From Chara braunii (Eukaryota; Streptophyta; Charophyceae; Charales; Characeae), in NCBI GenBank assembly GCA_003427395.1, contig BFEA01000382.1:434147-455169 (forward strand): DNA of 21,023 nt, in the 5' to 3' direction. How positions within the stretch are numbered: position 1 is the first letter of the stretch; each line of letters opens with the position of its first letter. Under the pieces are notes generated by a model. It did no database searches. It was given only the letters and a program-made list of their open reading frames with translations, and was not told the origin of the DNA. Positions 18,350-21,023 of this stretch are shown one piece after another. The position numbers and the translations under genes were made by a program.

Positions 18350-18589
18350 GCACAACAATCTGCTAACCTCGTGATATCTATCGACGAATCTCCTTTTACG
18401 TCATCGCATGATGCGATAGAAGGTCGTGTTGAAGATAAAGTGTCAGTCAACCACCGAGGTGAGCACGTACTTATCTCTAAGGGAATATCTAATACTGTAC
18501 GCGGATTAGGGGGTACATTACATGCACTCATAGAAACTAATTGTTTGCCTAGGCTTGCAACCGTACACTCGGTGATGAGAAGAAATTAA
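18350..18589 (+). CDS. Large-gene segment, short continuation after in-frame TAA
   Basis: It continues the 17426-18349 frame for about 79 residues (ANLVISIDESPFTSSHDAIE, then GRVEDKVSVNHRGEH...). Composition is ordinary and no domain is recognised. A donor-like GTGATGAG at 18572 precedes the stop TAA at 18587. An acceptor-like AACATGCAG ends at 18695, so the coding sequence may leave by an intron here. Confidence 0.35.
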   Translation, partial: AQQSANLVISIDESPFTSSHDAIEGRVEDKVSVNHRGEHVLISKGISNTVRGLGGTLHALIETNCLPRLATVHSVMRRN

Positions 18590-18695
18590 GTAGAATATTG
18601 TGTATCTCTTATTTGCAATTATGTGGAGAATTGAACTTAAACTCATAATGTTTTGTCTTGTCAATCATTGTCGTTTTATATTGATGAACATGCAG

Positions 18696-18987
18696 GGCGA
18701 CGAAAAGAACTGTGGAAAACGACGCACGTACGTTCGCAAACGCAGAGTGAGAACAATATCATTCGTCGTGGATTGCAAGCCTTATCAACTTTGTCGTTAT
18801 TGCCAAAAAAGAGAGAAGAAGACTTACACCCATGACATTTTCATCTATGAAGCCAGCTGCCCTAAGGATGTTTGAAGCTGTTGGAATAAGCCTCAGAGAA
18901 GAGAAGAAATTGCATCGCGAAGGTTGCAGTTTAACTATTGTGGATGGCAACTCTGATAAAGAAACAGATAGACAACCAAAAACATGA
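18696..18987 (+). pseudogene. Possible exon with frameshift before the Ulp1 part
   Basis: Downstream of an acceptor-like site at 18695 one frame reads basic and helical text (ELWKTTHVRSQTQSENNIIR; GLQALSTLSLLPKKREEDLH) to a TGA at 18833-18835. A neighbouring frame then continues naturally from an ATG at 18832 (TFSSMKPAALRMFEAVGISL; REEKKLHREGCSLTIVDGN) to TGA 18985. A small indel near 18832 would connect them. A third frame (to 18875) is also open and basic, so the assignment is weak. Confidence 0.3.
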
Positions 18988-19082
18988 ACTCGGGTCTACG
19001 TCGTACATCACATAACGAAAAGTTCGTTTTTGTATGAAGTCTTAGTCGTTTCATTGTTGTTTATATGTGTGTTTGTATGCAG

Positions 19083-19888
19083 TTCATGACCCTTCGTTTC
19101 AGATTCCTTTAGCAACAGAACACCTCACCGTAGAAGAAAAGGAGTATCTTGACATGATTACAGGCAGCAGCGAAGACAATGAATCATACGGCATTGTGTA
19201 TTACAAGGGGAGTTGGAAGGTGGGAAAGGAAGACATCATGGTCGTCGCCAAGGATGGGAAATGGTTAAATGACGAAGTCGTCAATTTGTACCTGCTAGCC
19301 ATCCAGATCACCAATGACCACATCAAGGTTGATTCGGCATGTACAGAAGTGACAAGAGATCATGAAAACTCTTGTAGTATTTCTTTTGTGTACATTTTCA
19401 ATTCATTTTTCTTCACTCGATTGTCAGGTGCTTCGAGGTTTGAAACCGCATATTCCGAAGGGATGAAATGGGTGAAGGACACAAATCTTTTTTATTATAA
19501 CTTAGTGATTATCCCTCTTCATTTTGGAAATTACTGGGCCTTAGCTTATGTCAGCATAGACGGTCCGAACTGTAAATTCCACCTCATAGACTCTATCCCT
19601 CGTGTTGACTATGTTTCAGTCCTTGAACGTTTGGAAGATTTTTTCGAAGCGGAGTTTCATCGACACAATCTTCACGAAAGATATAATGTGGACGGGCCTA
19701 CATCCTACTTTGATACATCAGTAGATGGGATTCCTGCCCAAGAGGATCCTTGTAGTTGTGGTGTTTTTATGTTAGGTTTTGCATCTTTGCTTGCCGGAGG
19801 TCACTTTCCTCCATTTGCTTTCTCACAAGCCAATATTTCTGATATGAGGCTTAGAATAACATTTGACATTTTGTCCATGGTTAGATAG
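19083..19888 (+). CDS. Ulp1-like (C48 family) cysteine protease domain
   Basis: Ulp1/SENP proteases cleave SUMO from proteins, and related domains are common cargo in plant DNA transposons. An acceptor-like TTTGTATGCAG ends at 19082, so I start the exon at 19083; no ATG is required there. Landmarks are KWLNDEVVNLYLL (substrate-platform Trp and helix), FNSFFFTRL, NLVIIPLHFGNYWALAYVSI (the strand that bears the catalytic His in the family), LIDSIP with the Asp at 19589, then Gln at 19739 in AQEDPCSCGVFM and the nucleophile Cys at 19757. At the catalytic-His position the codon at 19532 reads TAC (Tyr); a His stands four residues earlier, as in active relatives that also keep the second His. So it is probably inactive unless the register is misread. 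It ends at TAG 19886, which fits the usual end of the domain (MRLRITFDIL). It is the most securely recognised protein domain in the window. Confidence 0.8.
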
Positions 19889-20325
19889 GAAAGTCAATGA
19901 GGTGCGACGAAAGCTACAGTCCGTAGTTAATATTTTGTTGATGAGATTGACATGTTTACTGAGTGTAAACATTCGAGGTAAAAACTTGACATTGTATTAT
20001 ATTTTGAGCACAAGCAACACGAGACCATAATTGTTTTGAACTTGTACAATCATGACTGTCACATTAAATTTTTCCTTCAACTTTTCATATATGAGCATTG
20101 TTTTATCGTTCCTTCAACTTTGCATTGCTAAGCTTTGATATATGAACATTGTTTCGTCCTTATTTTGCTTTGTCATTATTTTGTTTTGACGTTATTTTGC
20201 TTTGTCGTTATTTCGTCTATAATTTTCTCATTTCGTTCTGCCATTTTACAGTTAAAAAAAAAAGTGAACATGAAAACAATTTCACTTATAACGAAAACCT
20301 CGCTTGTTGTTTAAACTGTGCAGGG
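19889..20325. other. AT-rich gene-free stretch with short repeats
   Basis: TTCCTTCAACTTT with a following ATATATGARCATTGTTT is repeated at about 20072 and 20110, and TTATTTTGCTTTGTCRTTATT recurs at 20159-20215. It could be a 3' untranslated region or an intron; an acceptor-like TTTAAACTGTGCAG ends at 20325. No protein-like frame is seen. Confidence 0.5.
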
Positions 20326-20340
20326 AACCGCTAATCAACA

Positions 20341-20415
20341 ATGGCGATGAGACGCGCCTGGATGTCGCGACGGCCCACGCACCCTCGACCGCCCATGAAA
20401 AGTGGAGGCGGATGA
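20341..20415 (+). CDS. Very short basic reading frame, doubtful
   Basis: An ATG at 20341, 16 bp after an acceptor-like site, opens a 24-codon frame (MAMRRAWMSRRPTHPRPPMK, ending SGGG) to TGA. It might be the last exon of the Ulp1-containing gene, or chance. There is no homology information. Confidence 0.2.
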   Translation: MAMRRAWMSRRPTHPRPPMKSGGG

Positions 20416-20439
20416 GAGGTATCGCTCCCGGCAAGCTAC

Positions 20440-21023
20440 ATGGTCCAAGGGATTGATACTGAATGGAGAGCTGTGACCTTAGGAAGGAACCAGACGTTCA
20501 CGATGGTAGAATGTTTGTGGAGTGGTATGAGGATCAATAGGGGGTCGGGGGACGACCTGTATACCGATTTGAAGGTGACTGGAACCGTATACCTTCCAGA
20601 GACTGGATGGAACATGCTAGGAACGGAGTTGGCACTAGGGCATGGGTTGTTACCGATCTTCCAAAGGGCTTCTAGGATAGTGAACTGGATAGGTCAGGAG
20701 GTGTGAGGAAGAAGGAACGTGGGACTGAGAACCCGGATGGAGGTAGGAGGATGGCGAGAGTTTAGGGCCCCGATGACGGGATTGCGGTGCCGAGTGCCTC
20801 GTTTGATGGTGGACTTGGTATTTGGCAGCCTCTCAAGGGCAAGAGACCTGGTGGACTCGACCTTAGTCTGGACCCACTTCTTTCGGCCGCAGACGACGGG
20901 AATGTTTTATGATGTGTCAGTTAGGCATGGGCCGTTTTGGGGGAACCAGGCCCGTGAACTACTCGAAGTCGTCGAAATCCTGATATTCGGGTTACCACGC
21001 TTGGCGTTTGAGGGATATGAACC
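20440..21023 (+). pseudogene. Unrecognised protein, partial, interrupted by in-frame TGA
   Basis: An ATG at 20440 opens 88 codons (VQGIDTEWRAVTLGRNQTFT; DLYTDLKVTGTVYLPETGWN; ALGHGLLPIFQRASRIVNWI) to TGA at 20704. The same frame is then open, without a further stop, from 20707 to the window end (LMVDLVFGSLSRARDLVDST; LVWTHFFRPQTTGMFYDVSV; ARELLEVVEILIFGLPRLAF). It is also GC-richer than the preceding AT-rich stretch, suggesting a new sequence unit. I do not recognise a family, and a chance frame is possible for the second part. The gene would continue beyond the window. Confidence 0.35.

Larger units (their letters stand above)
10622..19888 (+). mobile_element. Proposed decayed transposon-type gene: ParB-like, methylase-like, Ulp1-like chain
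   Basis: A run of same-strand, nearly contiguous open segments is best explained as one large gene broken by substitutions and small indels. Four segments (12280-16527) share one frame. Three (16514-18589) share the next. A one-base change in the G5 run at 16515-16519 would unite the two groups into roughly 2,100 codons. Splice-like signals at 11229/12259, 18695 and 19082 suggest introns towards both ends. Inferred domain order is a basic disordered N-terminus, ParB-like, helical, permuted methyltransferase-like, Gly/Ser linker, Ulp1 protease. Ulp1 domains are established cargo of plant DNA transposons, but no DDE transposase, tyrosine recombinase or reverse transcriptase motif is visible here. 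Element ends and target-site duplications were not found. The alternative is a set of separate genes that happen to share a frame. Confidence 0.5.

Noticed and set aside
12226-18589. Reassigned stop codons or programmed readthrough
   Set aside because: All three stops (TAG, TGA, TAA) interrupt the chain, no readthrough context is evident, and a separate frameshift is also needed; decay or consensus error is simpler.
12260-18589. Excess of C-to-T mutations inferred from the stops
   Set aside because: Every stop codon is one C-to-T step from CAA, CAG or CGA, so the stops alone carry no information about mutation type.

Overview
The window looks like intergenic, transposon-rich nuclear DNA of a plant-lineage eukaryote. 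A streptophyte alga such as a charophyte is my best guess, made from style rather than a marker gene. The grounds are a plant-transposon-type Ulp1 (C48) protease, plausible spliceosomal signals, many minisatellites, and no operon or ribosome-binding-site structure. I see no rRNA, tRNA or recognisable housekeeping gene.

Layout. Bases 1-240 are a G-rich ~54-bp minisatellite. Bases 480-2895 are a tandem array of about 26-27 monomers of ~91 bp, in three diverged but homologous blocks, ending in a 176-bp polypurine tract (2898-3073). Bases 3100-7900 hold no convincing gene. They contain a 51-bp minisatellite (4959-5173), a ~62-bp minisatellite (6671-6840), and two places (near 5629 and 6869) that resemble the polypurine-tract/3' LTR junction of minus-strand LTR retrotransposons. 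Bases 7915-8545 and 9424-10320 are arrays of short perfect or near-perfect palindromes, separated by a very G-rich stretch (8612-8680) and a TATA-bearing, promoter-like region (8700-9170).

Bases 10622-19888 appear to be one large, decayed transposon-type gene. The open segments at 12280-13428, 13435-14547, 14560-15552 and 15577-16527 share one reading frame and are separated only by single stops. The segments at 16514-17416, 17462-18349 and 18371-18589 share the next frame, which would rejoin the first if one G were lost from a five-G run at 16515-16519. An upstream segment (10622-11228) can be joined in frame through a proposed intron (11229-12259) that contains a third palindrome array. Reading along the chain I infer: a basic disordered N-terminus, a ParB-like domain (about 14020-14500), a helical middle, a permuted N4/N6-methyltransferase-like domain with degenerate catalytic motifs (15600-16330), a low-complexity Gly/Ser linker, and a Ulp1-type cysteine protease (19083-19888). 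In the protease the catalytic His position reads Tyr. A ParB-like + methylase-like + Ulp1 combination linked to hairpin-repeat arrays is the most interesting signal here, and it remains an inference.

Bases 20440-21023 hold another unrecognised reading frame. It is interrupted once by an in-frame TGA and runs off the window.
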